From the NCBI RefSeq assembly GCF_900176425.1, contig NZ_FWXS01000003.1, positions 186,001 to 250,000 on the forward strand: a stretch of DNA of 64,000 nt, read 5' to 3'. How positions within the stretch are numbered: position 1 is the first letter of the stretch; each line of letters begins with the position of its first letter. Below the pieces are notes generated by a model. That model worked only from the letters and a program-made list of their open reading frames with translations, searched no databases and was not told the origin of the DNA. Made by a program: the position numbers and the translations under genes. Source of the stretch: Moheibacter sediminis. Lineage in GTDB: Bacteria; Bacteroidota; Bacteroidia; Flavobacteriales; Weeksellaceae. Below, one piece after another: positions 52,968 to 62,399 of this stretch.

Positions 52968-55154
52968 ATGTCACATTTACGTTTCAATGCGCTAAAAGAA
53001 GTACTCAAAAGAAATCCAATTCCCGTAGAAGTTCCGGAAAAGCTTTCTGTATTGTTTAACCAAAACGTCTTCTCAGAGGATGCGATGAGAGAGTACATGA
53101 CCAAAGGTGCTTTTGGCTATATAATGGCAGCTCGTGAAAAAGGAGAAAAAATACCGAGAGAAGCGGCAGATCAGATTGCGGCAGCGATGAAAGATTGGGC
53201 ATTAAGTAAAGGCGCTACTCATTATACGCATTGGTTTCAGCCGTTGACTGGAACGACAGCAGAAAAGCATGATGCATTTTTTACGCCAGTCGAAGGTGGA
53301 AAAGCAATTGAGCAATTCAGCGGATCGATGCTGGTACAGCAAGAGCCGGATGCTTCTAGTTTTCCCAATGGAGGAATACGTAATACTTTTGAAGCGAGAG
53401 GTTATACTGCTTGGGATCCCACTTCTTTTGCATTTGTGATAGGAACTACATTATGTATTCCTTCAGTATTTATTTCTTACACAGGAGAAACTTTGGATTA
53501 TAAAACACCATTATTGAGAGCCTTACAGTTGGTTGATGAAGCAGCGACCGATGTGGCTAGGTATTTTGACAGAAACGTAAATAAAGTGCAATCTACCTTG
53601 GGTTGGGAGCAAGAATATTTTTTAGTAGATTCAGCATTATTCAACACACGCCCCGATTTACAATTTACAGGAAGAACTTTGGTTGGGCATTCTCCTGCAA
53701 AAGGTCAGCAATTGGATGATCATTATTTCGGATCTATTCCATTACGCGCTTTGATGTATATGCAGGATTTGGAAATCGAATGTATGAAATTGGGAATTCC
53801 AATTAAAACAAGGCACAATGAGGTTGCACCAAATCAGTTTGAATGTGCTCCTGTTTTTGAAGAAGCAAATCAAGCAGTTGACCACAATTCATTGTTGATG
53901 GATTTGATGGCAAGGGTTGCTAGAAAACATGATTTCAGAGTTTTGTTTCATGAAAAACCATTTAAAGGAGTAAATGGTTCGGGTAAACATAATAACTGGT
54001 CTTTAAGTACAGATACAGGAGAAAATTTATTAAGCCCCGGAAAAAACCCTAAAAAGAATTTACAGTTTTTGACATTTTTCATTAATACAATTAAAGCTGT
54101 AAACGAATATGGTGATATGTTGAGGAGTGCGATAGCTGCAGCAGGAAACGATCATAGATTGGGTGCTAACGAAGCACCACCGGCAATTATTTCTATTTTC
54201 ATAGGATCACAACTTTTTAATGTTTTAAATGAATTGGAAAAAGTGAGCAAAGGGAAAATGTCTCCTGATGAAAAAACCGACATCAAATTAAATGTAGTTG
54301 GGAAAATTCCTGAAATCCTTTTAGATAATACAGACAGAAACAGAACTTCACCTTTTGCATTTACAGGAAATAAATTTGAATTTAGAGCAGTGGGTTCTTC
54401 TGCGAACTGTGCCGAACCGATGATGGTTTTGAATACAATCGTTGCGCATCAATTAAAAAAATTCAAATCGGAAGTGGATAAATTAATTGACAAAGGATTG
54501 AAAAAAGATGAAGCGATTTTCAATGTTTTGAGAGATTACATCAAAACTTCTAAAAATATTTTGTTTGAAGGAGACGGTTACAGCGGAGATTGGGAAATGG
54601 AGGCAGCAAAACGTAAATTAAATAATTTAAAAACAACTCCCGAAGCACTCAAATCAGAACTAAACCAAAAATACATTGATATTTATGTGGAAAATGGTGT
54701 TTTAACCAAAAGAGAAATCGAGGCTAGAAATGAAATTAAATTAGAGAAATATTCTTCATTGATTGACATCGAAGCGCAGGTACTTTCTGACTTGGCACGA
54801 AACCACATCATTCCGACTGCTATTAATTATCAGAACAAATTAATTGAAAATGTACAAGGTTTGAAAGAGATTTTTTCTGCTGCAGAATTCAAAGATTTAG
54901 CAAAAGAACAAATTGATTTGATTAAAACCATTTCTGAGAAAATTGCAATTATCAAATCCTCGGTAGATAAATTATTGGTCGAAAAAACAAAATCTCACCA
55001 CATTGAAGATTCACATAAAAGAGCAGAGGCTTTTTGTGATAATGTAAAGCCGTTATTTGACGGGATACGCTCTGCTGTAGATGATTTGGAAATGATGGTA
55101 GATGATGAAATCTGGCCGTTGACAAAGTATAGAGAATTACTTTTTACAAAGTAA
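52968..55154 (+). CDS. glnA: Glutamine synthetase type III
   Basis: ATP-dependent ligation of ammonia to glutamate. The 728 residues match GSIII rather than the 450-residue type I. Features: GSMLVQQEPDASSFPNGGIR, RGYTAWDPTSFAF, STLGWEQEYFLVD (metal-binding glutamates), the catalytic-site block VNGSGKHNNWSLST, then GNDHRLGANEAPPAIISIF and NRTSPFAFTGNKFEFRAVGS. GSIII is common in Bacteroidota. It is monocistronic with a strong terminator. Confidence 0.96.
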   Translation: MSHLRFNALKEVLKRNPIPVEVPEKLSVLFNQNVFSEDAMREYMTKGAFGYIMAAREKGEKIPREAADQIAAAMKDWALSKGATHYTHWFQPLTGTTAEKHDAFFTPVEGGKAIEQFSGSMLVQQEPDASSFPNGGIRNTFEARGYTAWDPTSFAFVIGTTLCIPSVFISYTGETLDYKTPLLRALQLVDEAATDVARYFDRNVNKVQSTLGWEQEYFLVDSALFNTRPDLQFTGRTLVGHSPAKGQQLDDHYFGSIPLRALMYMQDLEIECMKLGIPIKTRHNEVAPNQFECAPVFEEANQAVDHNSLLMDLMARVARKHDFRVLFHEKPFKGVNGSGKHNNWSLSTDTGENLLSPGKNPKKNLQFLTFFINTIKAVNEYGDMLRSAIAAAGNDHRLGANEAPPAIISIFIGSQLFNVLNELEKVSKGKMSPDEKTDIKLNVVGKIPEILLDNTDRNRTSPFAFTGNKFEFRAVGSSANCAEPMMVLNTIVAHQLKKFKSEVDKLIDKGLKKDEAIFNVLRDYIKTSKNILFEGDGYSGDWEMEAAKRKLNNLKTTPEALKSELNQKYIDIYVENGVLTKREIEARNEIKLEKYSSLIDIEAQVLSDLARNHIIPTAINYQNKLIENVQGLKEIFSAAEFKDLAKEQIDLIKTISEKIAIIKSSVDKLLVEKTKSHHIEDSHKRAEAFCDNVKPLFDGIRSAVDDLEMMVDDEIWPLTKYRELLFTK

Positions 55155-55167
55155 ATGATAAAAAAAA

Positions 55168-55197
55168 AGAGAGCCTTCAATAGGCTCTCTTTTTTTG
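55168..55197 (+). terminator. Terminator of glnA
   Basis: 9-bp stem AGAGAGCCT / AGGCTCTCT, TCAAT loop, T run. Confidence 0.9.
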
Positions 55198-55289
55198 TGA
55201 TATATGTCATAAATGCGTGTTAAAATAGAGGCTGTACTGCTTTTTCAAAAATCCTTCCATTAACTTTGAACAAATTAAAATTATAAAAA

Positions 55290-56114
55290 ATGAAAAAATT
55301 TTTATTTTCTTTGGCTATGGTAGCCGGATTTATGACAGTGAATGCCCAGACAGTAATTTGGAGTGATGATTTTGAAGATGAAGACATTTCTGATTGGACT
55401 ATCTATGATGAAGATGGGGATGGTAATACTTGGGGTGATTTGTTTTATGTACAGGATCAAAATCAAAATCCTGTTTCTCCAATATCACTAATTTCAAGAT
55501 CATGGCAGCAAGTAGCTCTTACTCCAGATAACTGGGTGGTATCACCAGCGATAGATTTGACTGGAGCTTCTGGAGCTATCACACTTAATTGGAAAGTTCA
55601 AGCAGCAGCAGCAGCGTGGGATTTGGAGAATTATTCAGTATATGTAGCTACAGCTGCTGATTTAGCTTCATTAGAGGCTTCTGATGTGACATTTACAGAA
55701 ACTTATGATGATCCTGCAAATGCAGGAACTCAATATGATAGAGACTTAGATTTAAGTGATTTTGCAGGTCAAATAGTTTACGTGGCATTTAGACATCACG
55801 ATGTGACAGATCAAGATTGGCTTTCAATTGATGATGTTTCTGTTGAGGCGGAAACTTTGATGGCGGTTTCCGATTTGAATAAAAATGTATCGGCAGTTTA
55901 TCCAAACCCTGTTATTGATAATTTCAATATAAACCTATCTTCTAAATTCAATGCAAGCAATGTATTTGTTACAATAACTGATTTGGCTGGCAGAACAGTT
56001 AAAACTTTCGGAGCTGCAGATTCTTATAACGTTTCTGAATTGCCAAAAGGTGTTTATGTAGTGAAAATCACTGATGGTCAGAATACTGAAACGAAAAAAA
56101 TCGTTAAAAAGTAA
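55290..56114 (+). CDS. T9SS cargo with choice-of-anchor J-like domain
   Basis: Product of 274 residues: signal peptide 1-19 (FMTVNAQ); residues about 22-188 a cleaved-adhesin/choice-of-anchor J-like jelly roll (SDDFEDEDISDWTIYDEDGD, DNWVVSPAIDLTG, VYVAFRHHDVTDQDWLSIDD). The last 84 residues are a type A sorting domain from MAVSDLNKNVS through YPNPV to KIVKK. Such domains bind sugars or protein surfaces in other cargos. Its sorting domain is nearly identical to that of the next gene, aligned without gaps over 255 bases. Confidence 0.88.
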   Translation: MKKFLFSLAMVAGFMTVNAQTVIWSDDFEDEDISDWTIYDEDGDGNTWGDLFYVQDQNQNPVSPISLISRSWQQVALTPDNWVVSPAIDLTGASGAITLNWKVQAAAAAWDLENYSVYVATAADLASLEASDVTFTETYDDPANAGTQYDRDLDLSDFAGQIVYVAFRHHDVTDQDWLSIDDVSVEAETLMAVSDLNKNVSAVYPNPVIDNFNINLSSKFNASNVFVTITDLAGRTVKTFGAADSYNVSELPKGVYVVKITDGQNTETKKIVKK

Positions 56115-56150
56115 TCACAGCTTAAGATTTTAAGGTCGTAGGTCATAAAA

Positions 56151-56191
56151 AAACAGGGTAGACTAAATATACCAGTCTATCCTGTTTTTTT
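56151..56191 (+). terminator. Terminator between the two T9SS cargo genes
   Basis: 14-bp stem with one G-T pair (56151-56164 with 56174-56187), nine-base loop, T run. Confidence 0.85.
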
Positions 56192-56195
56192 ATCA

Positions 56196-56224
56196 TTGTA
56201 ATTCAGAAAAAAAAATTATATTTG
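56196..56224 (+). promoter_or_regulatory. Promoter of the GEVED cargo gene
   Basis: TTG at 56196-56198 and TATATTTG at 56217-56224, spacing 18; leader about 15 bases. Confidence 0.55.
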
Positions 56225-56245
56225 TCTAAACCAAAAAACTATAAA

Positions 56246-57010
56246 ATGAAAAAACTATTATTCTCTCTGGCTTTTGCAGCCGGATTTTCAGTATTAAATG
56301 CACAATATTGTATTCCAGATTCTTTGGACTGCAATGATGGAGATGTGATTTACAATGTGACTTTTGCAGGGATAAATAATGATTCTGACTGTAGCCCTGA
56401 TGGATATGGTGATTACACAGAAACAGTTGATCCAGCTCAAGTAGTCCCAGGGGAAACTTATGAAATTTCTATGGATATCGGTGACGGATGGTATGAAAAA
56501 GTTTCAATGTGGATTGATTTCGATAATAATATGACATTTGATTCAGATGAAAGATTTGATGTGGTAGAAGGAGATACTGGAGGTGTTTTTTTTGGTGAAA
56601 TTACAATTCCTTCCGATGTCAGCGATGGAACTTATACAATGAGAATTTATCTATCTGCAGCAGGTTCATCTGGAGACTATCCACAAGATCCTTGTGTAGA
56701 TGAAGAAAATGAAATCTATGGTGAAATTGAGGATTATTTGGTGCAAGTTGGAACTATGGCGGTTTCCGATTTGAATAAAAATGTATCGGCAGTTTATCCA
56801 AATCCTGTTATTGATAATTTCAATGTAAACCTATCTTCTAAATTCAATGCAAACAACGTAACAGTTACAGTAACTGATTTGGCTGGTAGAACAGTTAAGA
56901 CTTTCGGTTCAGCTTCTTCTTACAATGTTTCTGATTTAGCTGCTGGTGTTTATGTAGTGAAAATCACTGACGGTCAAAATACTGAAACGAAAAAAATCGT
57001 TAAAAAATAA
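56246..57010 (+). CDS. T9SS cargo with GEVED domain
   Basis: Product of 254 residues from ATG 56246; a TTG at 56222 is part of the promoter. Signal peptide 1-20 (FSVLNAQ). Residues about 40-165 are a GEVED-like beta domain: PGETYEISMDIGDGWYEKVS, WIDFDNNMTFDSDERFDV and the namesake block EIYGEIEDYLVQV. The final 85 residues are the same sorting domain as the previous gene, differing at only about ten residues. Putative surface adhesin; the acidic pairs suggest calcium binding. Confidence 0.88.
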   Translation: MKKLLFSLAFAAGFSVLNAQYCIPDSLDCNDGDVIYNVTFAGINNDSDCSPDGYGDYTETVDPAQVVPGETYEISMDIGDGWYEKVSMWIDFDNNMTFDSDERFDVVEGDTGGVFFGEITIPSDVSDGTYTMRIYLSAAGSSGDYPQDPCVDEENEIYGEIEDYLVQVGTMAVSDLNKNVSAVYPNPVIDNFNVNLSSKFNANNVTVTVTDLAGRTVKTFGSASSYNVSDLAAGVYVVKITDGQNTETKKIVKK

Positions 57011-57034
57011 TTAGGTTATTTTCTAATATTTTCA

Positions 57035-57065
57035 AATCCCCTGAGAAAACTCAGGGGATTTTTTC
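57035..57065 (+). terminator. Terminator of the GEVED cargo gene
   Basis: 12-bp perfect stem AAATCCCCTGAG / CTCAGGGGATTT with AAAA loop. Confidence 0.9.
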
Positions 57066-57112
57066 ATTAAAAATCTTTTGAAATTTCTAGTTTTTACTTT
57101 TTTACTAAACCT

Positions 57113-57120
57113 TATCTTTG
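57113..57120 (+). promoter_or_regulatory. -7 element of prfA
   Basis: TATCTTTG, giving a leader of about 13 bases. Confidence 0.5.
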
Positions 57121-57139
57121 CAAACTCAAAAATTACAAA

Positions 57140-58228
57140 ATGGCAGACAAAGGTTTATTGGAAAAATTAAGAGCAATCAAACAACGCTTCGACGAAGTTG
57201 CGGATTTGATCATCCAGCCGGACATCATTTCCGATCAGGCCCGCTATGCCAAATTAAATAAAGAATATTCCGATCTCAAAGATTTGGTGGATGTCCAGCA
57301 GCATTATGAATCTTTGCTCAACGCCATTACAGAAGCAGACGAAATCATCGCAGACGGTTCAGATCCAGAAATGACGGAAATGGCAAAAGAGGAAAAAGAC
57401 GAAGCTATCAACAAAATTCCGCAAGTAGAAGAAGAAATCAAATTCTTATTAATTCCAAAAGATCCTGAAGACGAAAAAAACATCATTGTGGAACTTCGTG
57501 CCGGAACAGGAGGAGACGAAGCTGCGATATTTGTGGAAGACGTTTTCCGTATGTATTCGATGTATTTCAAAAACCGCGGTTGGAAATTTGAAATTCTCAA
57601 TACCAGCGAAGGATCTGTTAAAGGTTACAAAGAGCTCATCATGGAGGTACAGGGAGCAACTGTTTTCGGGACCATGAAATACGAAAGTGGTGTTCACCGC
57701 GTGCAGCGTGTACCGGAAACTGAATCTCAAGGTCGCGTTCATACTTCAGCAATTACCGTTGCGGTTTTGCCGGAAGCGGAAGAGGTTGACGTAGAAATCA
57801 ATCCCGCAGATTTGGAATACCAAACCGCACGTTCAAGTGGAGCAGGAGGGCAGAATGTAAACAAAGTGGAAACAAAAGTACAGCTTACGCACAAACCTTC
57901 TGGAATCGTAATTGTTTGTCAGGAAGCGCGTTCTCAGCACCAAAACCGTGAAAGAGCGTTGCAATTACTTCGTACGAAATTGTATGAAATCGAATACGAG
58001 AAAAAACACGCCGAGCGTTCTGCGCAGCGTAAATCTTTGGTTTCTACTGGTGACCGTTCTGCGAAAATCCGAACTTATAATTATCCGCAAGGTCGCGTAA
58101 CTGATCATAGAATCAATAAATCTATTTACAATTTGGACAATTTCATGAATGGCGACATTCAGGAAATGATTGATTCGTTGAAATTGGCAGAAAACGCAGA
58201 AAAACTAAAAGGTTCCGACGATATTTAA
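57140..58228 (+). CDS. prfA: Peptide chain release factor 1
   Basis: Recognises UAA and UAG and triggers peptide release. The 362 residues carry the catalytic GGQ loop [14 protein letters not shown] (about residue 234) and the codon-recognition region around [20 protein letters not shown]. The RF1-type peptide anticodon PxT is consistent with RVPETES. Four N-terminal helices and the C-terminal [13 protein letters not shown] block are complete. A DUF2851 gene follows after 38 bases. Confidence 0.96.
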   Translation: MADKGLLEKLRAIKQRFDEVADLIIQPDIISDQARYAKLNKEYSDLKDLVDVQQHYESLLNAITEADEIIADGSDPEMTEMAKEEKDEAINKIPQVEEEIKFLLIPKDPEDEKNIIVELRAGTGGDEAAIFVEDVFRMYSMYFKNRGWKFEILNTSEGSVKGYKELIMEVQGATVFGTMKYESGVHRVQRVPETESQGRVHTSAITVAVLPEAEEVDVEINPADLEYQTARSSGAGGQNVNKVETKVQLTHKPSGIVIVCQEARSQHQNRERALQLLRTKLYEIEYEKKHAERSAQRKSLVSTGDRSAKIRTYNYPQGRVTDHRINKSIYNLDNFMNGDIQEMIDSLKLAENAEKLKGSDDI

Positions 58229-58266
58229 AATTTTTGTAATTTTCAGGTTGTAAACCTATAACCAAC

Positions 58267-59553
58267 TTGAAAGAAAAATTTTTACATTTCGTGTGGAATT
58301 TTCAATTATTCCAAATTCAAAATCTTTGTTGTACTGATGGTTCAGAACTTTTCATTGAACAAAAAGGTCAATGGAATTTAAATGATTCCGGACCCGATTT
58401 CTTGAGCTCAAAAGTCAAAATTAAAAATACGCTTTGGGCTGGAAATATTGAAATTCATGTAAAATCTTCCGACTGGGATTTGCACAAACATTCAAATGAT
58501 GATGCTTATTCAAATGTGATTCTTCATGTTGTTTTTGAACATGATAATGAAATTGAATTCTTGCAACAAAGAAATATTCCTACTTTGGAATTAAAGAATT
58601 TCATCCCCAAAGAAGTTTTGTTCAATTACAGGCAATTGCTGGAAGCACAGCGAAATTTTATTCCATGTGAAGAAAGCTTAAATCAAATTTCAAGAGAAAC
58701 TGTCAATTTTTGGCTGGAACGAATTTTTGTTCAAAGATTGGAACGAAAAGTTTCGGAAATCGAAGAAGAATTTTCTCAAAACGGGAAAAACTGGGAAGAA
58801 TTATTGTTCAAAAAACTGGCTTATACTTTTGGTTTGAAAATCAATGCAGAAGCCTTTCAGCACTGGGCGAATTCATTTGATTTTAAAATCATCCAGAAAA
58901 CCCAAAACCAATCCGATTTGGTTCAGGCTTTGTTTCTCGGTCAAGCAGGATTTTTGGAAATTGAATCTGAAAGCAAATATGTGAAGTTACTCCAAAAAGA
59001 ATTTCAATTTCTCCAATCAAAATATAATTTAAACCCTATAAATTCATCTGTTTTTAAATTTTTCAGGTTGCGTCCCCCAAGTTTCCCAACGGTTCGATTA
59101 GCGCAATTAGCTTCGGTTTATAGCCAATATCCAAATCTTTTTATGTTTTTGATGGGAAGTAAATCGGCGGAGAAAATTTATCCTGTTTTTTCCGATTTGG
59201 AATTAAATGAATTTTGGAAAACGCATTATACTTTAGATAAAGAAAGCGCGCGGAATTCTGACAAGAAAATCACTTCAGAATTAATCGAAAGAATCATCAT
59301 CAACGTAATCGTTCCTGTGAAATTTGCGTATGCAAAATCGATTGGGAAAGATATCAATGACGAATTGATTGATTTGCTGATTTCGCTTCCGCCTGAAAAA
59401 AATACCATTATTGACGAATTTGCCAAAATGGGGTTAAAAGCCGAAAACGCCTTTGATTCACAAGCTTATTTGGAACTGAAAAAACATTATTGCGATGAGA
59501 AAAATTGCTTAAATTGCAGCGTTGGTTTACAAATCCTGAAAAATGTTCGATAA
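58267..59553 (+). CDS. DUF2851 family protein
   Basis: Product of 428 residues from a TTG start; no nearby ATG. The start KEKFLHFVWNFQLFQ, SGPDFLSSKVKIKNTLWAGN, IEIHVKSSDWDLHKH and NVILHVVFEHD match DUF2851, whose function is unknown. The end CDEKNCLNCSVGLQIL has closely spaced cysteines that could bind metal. It overlaps the PspC gene by 11 bases, so they are translationally coupled. Confidence 0.82.
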   Translation: MKEKFLHFVWNFQLFQIQNLCCTDGSELFIEQKGQWNLNDSGPDFLSSKVKIKNTLWAGNIEIHVKSSDWDLHKHSNDDAYSNVILHVVFEHDNEIEFLQQRNIPTLELKNFIPKEVLFNYRQLLEAQRNFIPCEESLNQISRETVNFWLERIFVQRLERKVSEIEEEFSQNGKNWEELLFKKLAYTFGLKINAEAFQHWANSFDFKIIQKTQNQSDLVQALFLGQAGFLEIESESKYVKLLQKEFQFLQSKYNLNPINSSVFKFFRLRPPSFPTVRLAQLASVYSQYPNLFMFLMGSKSAEKIYPVFSDLELNEFWKTHYTLDKESARNSDKKITSELIERIIINVIVPVKFAYAKSIGKDINDELIDLLISLPPEKNTIIDEFAKMGLKAENAFDSQAYLELKKHYCDEKNCLNCSVGLQILKNVR

Positions 59554-59764
59554 ACTCCGTAATTTTTTGGAATTCAATGGTTTTAACGTGATTTCGAGAA
59601 TCGCAGATCGCTTCGGCGTACGCGCTTCCAAATTGCGGTTGCTCTACATTTACCTTTCATTTGTGACGCTCGGCGTTACTTTTGGATTTTATTTGATTCT
59701 TGCATTTTTCCTTTGGGTCAAAGACGGATTTGTCATCAGGAGAAGATCGGTTTTTGATCTTTAA
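59543..59764 (+). CDS. PspC-domain membrane protein
   Basis: Product of 73 residues almost entirely made of one PspC domain: NVISRIADRFGVRASKLRLL, then a hydrophobic helix (YIYLSFVTLGVTFGFYLILA). In other bacteria PspC senses inner-membrane stress; such short single-domain forms are common in Bacteroidota. It overlaps the DUF2851 gene and precedes another small membrane gene by nine bases. Confidence 0.82.
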   Translation: MFDKLRNFLEFNGFNVISRIADRFGVRASKLRLLYIYLSFVTLGVTFGFYLILAFFLWVKDGFVIRRRSVFDL

Positions 59765-59773
59765 ATTTTTAGG

Positions 59774-60070
59774 ATGAATCTTTCCCGCGTTTACTCCATC
59801 ACTTTAGTGTTGCTAACTTTTTTCATTTGGTATGTGATTTATTCTGCGCAATTTCTCATTTACGATGAGAGCTTGGGCAATATTATTTTAGCATTTTTGG
59901 TTTCAATTTTTTCGTTGATTGGAATTTTGATTTTGTTTTGGAAAAAAAGAAATATCATCAAAGATTGTCAATGGCAAACCATCATGTTTCTCTTGATTTG
60001 TTCTCCATTGACCATATTTTTTGTGGTGATGAATTATGAATTTATTTTTGGAGCAGTATTGAAAAACTAA
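59774..60070 (+). CDS. Small hydrophobic membrane protein
   Basis: Product of 98 residues with three predicted membrane helices (about 7-24, 33-57, 70-92) and a short basic loop (FWKKRNIIK). I do not recognise a family. It lies nine bases after the PspC gene in the same presumed operon and 69 bases before the helix-hairpin-helix gene. Its coding signal is only moderate, so the call is tentative. Confidence 0.55.
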   Translation: MNLSRVYSITLVLLTFFIWYVIYSAQFLIYDESLGNIILAFLVSIFSLIGILILFWKKRNIIKDCQWQTIMFLLICSPLTIFFVVMNYEFIFGAVLKN

Positions 60071-60139
60071 TTTCATAGGATTTTAATTTTGTGATGATTT
60101 TTTCTTTAAATTTATCATACCAACTTAAAATTCAACTTA

Positions 60140-61093
60140 ATGAAAGCCTTGTCTCAGGTGCGCTATTCCAAATCTCAGCGTGTTGCAGTTTCTATTTTGA
60201 TTTCTTCCTTATTATTAATTGAAATCGGAATCTGGCAGATTGATAAAAATCCAAAACCCATTGAAAATTTATCAATTCCCAATGAAATTACAGATTTACA
60301 AAAGCAGATTGACGCTCAGGAAGGAAGTTCTAATTATAAAACTTCAAAATACCAATCCGTAGACTTACAAAAGTTCAATCCAAATGAATTGGATAAAGAG
60401 GGTTGGATGAATCTTGGTTTTTCTCCAAAACAAGCTGACGTAATTTTGAAATACAAAAGAAGTTTAGGCGGGAATTTTTTATCCAAACAAGAAATTAAAG
60501 AATGTTTTGTTATCAATGAAGATAAATTTGATGAATTATCTCCTTATATATTATTGCCAGAATTTTCAAGTGGAAATTCAAACTCGAGCCGATATCAATC
60601 AGGAAATTATTCACCCCGAAAGAAAATCAATTATCGAAAATTTAATCCAAATGAATATTCGCAAAATGATTGGATGTCAATTGGGTTTTCGGAAAAGCAA
60701 GCCTTAACGATTTTAAAATACAAAAAAAGTTTGGGTGGAAATTTTACTTCGTTGGAACAAATTGAAAGTTGTTTTGTTATCAATGAAGATAAATTTCAGG
60801 AAATGAAACCTCACATAATTTTATCGGTAAAAGAATCAATCCCAACGGGACAAAAAGAAAAAATATCAATCATCCAACATCCAGTACCCATCAAAATCAA
60901 AAAATTCAATCCAAATGAATATTCAAAAGAGCAATGGATGGAATTAGGTTTCACAGAAAAGCAAGTGGGTACAATTATGAATTATAAACGTTCGCTCGGT
61001 GGAAAATTCAAAGATGCGGCAACTTTGAAAAAATGTTATTCCATTAGCGAAGATAAATTTGCTGAGATTGAACCTTATCTGATTTTCGATTAA
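60140..61093 (+). CDS. Membrane-anchored protein with three helix-hairpin-helix repeats (ComEA-like)
   Basis: Product of 317 residues with one N-terminal membrane helix (about 15-33). Three repeats follow, near 78-138, 168-230 and 255-317, each with FNPNE, W-M-x-L/I-GF-S/T-x-K-Q, Y-K-x-SLGG-x-F, a cysteine and EDKF. The pattern is a tandem pair of helix-hairpin-helix motifs per repeat, as in ComEA DNA receptors. Topology places the repeats outside the cytoplasm, so uptake or binding of DNA is a fair inference. Confidence 0.82.
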   Translation: MKALSQVRYSKSQRVAVSILISSLLLIEIGIWQIDKNPKPIENLSIPNEITDLQKQIDAQEGSSNYKTSKYQSVDLQKFNPNELDKEGWMNLGFSPKQADVILKYKRSLGGNFLSKQEIKECFVINEDKFDELSPYILLPEFSSGNSNSSRYQSGNYSPRKKINYRKFNPNEYSQNDWMSIGFSEKQALTILKYKKSLGGNFTSLEQIESCFVINEDKFQEMKPHIILSVKESIPTGQKEKISIIQHPVPIKIKKFNPNEYSKEQWMELGFTEKQVGTIMNYKRSLGGKFKDAATLKKCYSISEDKFAEIEPYLIFD

Positions 61094-61194
61094 AGTTTTA
61101 TTAATTTTCATATTATAATAATTTGCTTATTTTTAGCATTTGAAATTAAAAGGAGAACCCAAGGTTCGGTAACGCAAAACAAAAAATTAAGTGT

Positions 61195-62337
61195 ATGAAT
61201 TTCGAAGTGAATGAAAGTCTAAATATAATCGCAGAGTCTGCAAGGGAGTTTGCAAAACAGCATATCGAACCGCACATTATGGAGTGGGACGAAGCACAAA
61301 CTTTTCCTGTTGAGGTTTTTAAAAAATTGGGAGAAATGGGATTCATGGGAATTCTTGTTCCCGAAGAATTGGGCGGAAGCGGACTTTCTTATCACGAATA
61401 TGTAGCAATCGTGGATGAAATTTCACAGGTAGATCCGTCAATCGGACTTTCTGTTGCCGCACACAATTCATTGTGTACCAACCATATTTTGATGTTCGCA
61501 AATGACGAACAGAAGAAAAGATGGATTCCGAAATTGGCTACAGGAGAGTGGATTGGAGCTTGGGGGCTGACGGAACACAATACCGGTTCTGATGCAGGAG
61601 GAATGAGCACGACAGCCAAAAAAGATGGCGACGATTGGATCATCAATGGTGCAAAAAATTTTATTACACATGCCATCAGCGGCGACGTTGCAGTGGTGAT
61701 GACGCGTACAGGTGAAAAAGGGGCAAAAAACAATGCGACTGCTTTTGTGGTTGAAATGGGAACGCCAGGATTTTCTTCCGGTAAAAAGGAAAATAAATTG
61801 GGAATGCGCGCTTCTGAAACGGCTGAATTGATTTTTGACAATTGTAGAATTTCCGATGCAAACCGTTTAGGTGAAGTAGGAGAAGGTTTCAAACAAGCAT
61901 TGAAAATATTGGATGGAGGAAGAATTTCCATCGCTGCGTTGAGTTTAGGAATTGCAAAAGGAGCTTACAAAGCGGCTAAAAAATATGCGATGGAACGTCA
62001 TCAATTTGGGCAGAGAATTGCAGATTTTCAAGCGATTAATTTCAAATTGGCTGAAATGGCAACGGAAATTGCAGCTTCAGAACTGTTGATTCAAAAAGCT
62101 TCTCACTTGAAAAATAACCATCAGGAAATGACAACGGAAGGAGCGATGGCGAAATATTACGCATCTGAAGCCTGTGTGAGAATTGCGAACGAAGCGGTTC
62201 AGATTTTTGGTGGATATGGTTATACAAAAGATTTTCCGGCGGAGAAATTTTACCGAGATTCCAAGCTTTGTACCATCGGAGAAGGAACGACTGAAATTCA
62301 AAAATTGGTTATAGGTAGAAATATTTTAAAAGATTAA
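61195..62337 (+). CDS. Acyl-CoA dehydrogenase
   Basis: FAD-dependent dehydrogenase of acyl-CoA, 380 residues. WGLTEHNTGSDAGGMSTTA binds the flavin, and MERHQFGQRIADFQAINFKL and FGGYGYTKDFPAEKFYRDSK match the C-terminal signatures. The catalytic glutamate is in GEGTTEIQKL near the end. Short- or branched-chain substrates are likely from length and layout but not provable. Upstream, ATG 61195 follows about 100 bases of AT-rich DNA. Other beta-oxidation genes are not adjacent. Confidence 0.93.
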   Translation: MNFEVNESLNIIAESAREFAKQHIEPHIMEWDEAQTFPVEVFKKLGEMGFMGILVPEELGGSGLSYHEYVAIVDEISQVDPSIGLSVAAHNSLCTNHILMFANDEQKKRWIPKLATGEWIGAWGLTEHNTGSDAGGMSTTAKKDGDDWIINGAKNFITHAISGDVAVVMTRTGEKGAKNNATAFVVEMGTPGFSSGKKENKLGMRASETAELIFDNCRISDANRLGEVGEGFKQALKILDGGRISIAALSLGIAKGAYKAAKKYAMERHQFGQRIADFQAINFKLAEMATEIAASELLIQKASHLKNNHQEMTTEGAMAKYYASEACVRIANEAVQIFGGYGYTKDFPAEKFYRDSKLCTIGEGTTEIQKLVIGRNILKD

Positions 62338-62345
62338 TAAATAAG

Positions 62346-62376
62346 TTTGTAGGAATAATAATCTTTCCTATATTTG
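62346..62376 (+). promoter_or_regulatory. rpsU promoter
   Basis: TTTG at 62346-62349 and TATATTTG at 62369-62376, spacing exactly 19; leader about 17 bases, without a Shine-Dalgarno sequence. Confidence 0.75.
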
Positions 62377-62399
62377 CAACCTCAAAAATAAGAGTCAAT

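Noticed and set aside
60373-61093. Repeated FNPNE segments as a DNA tandem repeat or CRISPR-like array
   Set aside because: The repetition is at protein level with spacing of about 260-270 bases and diverged DNA; it is a protein repeat.
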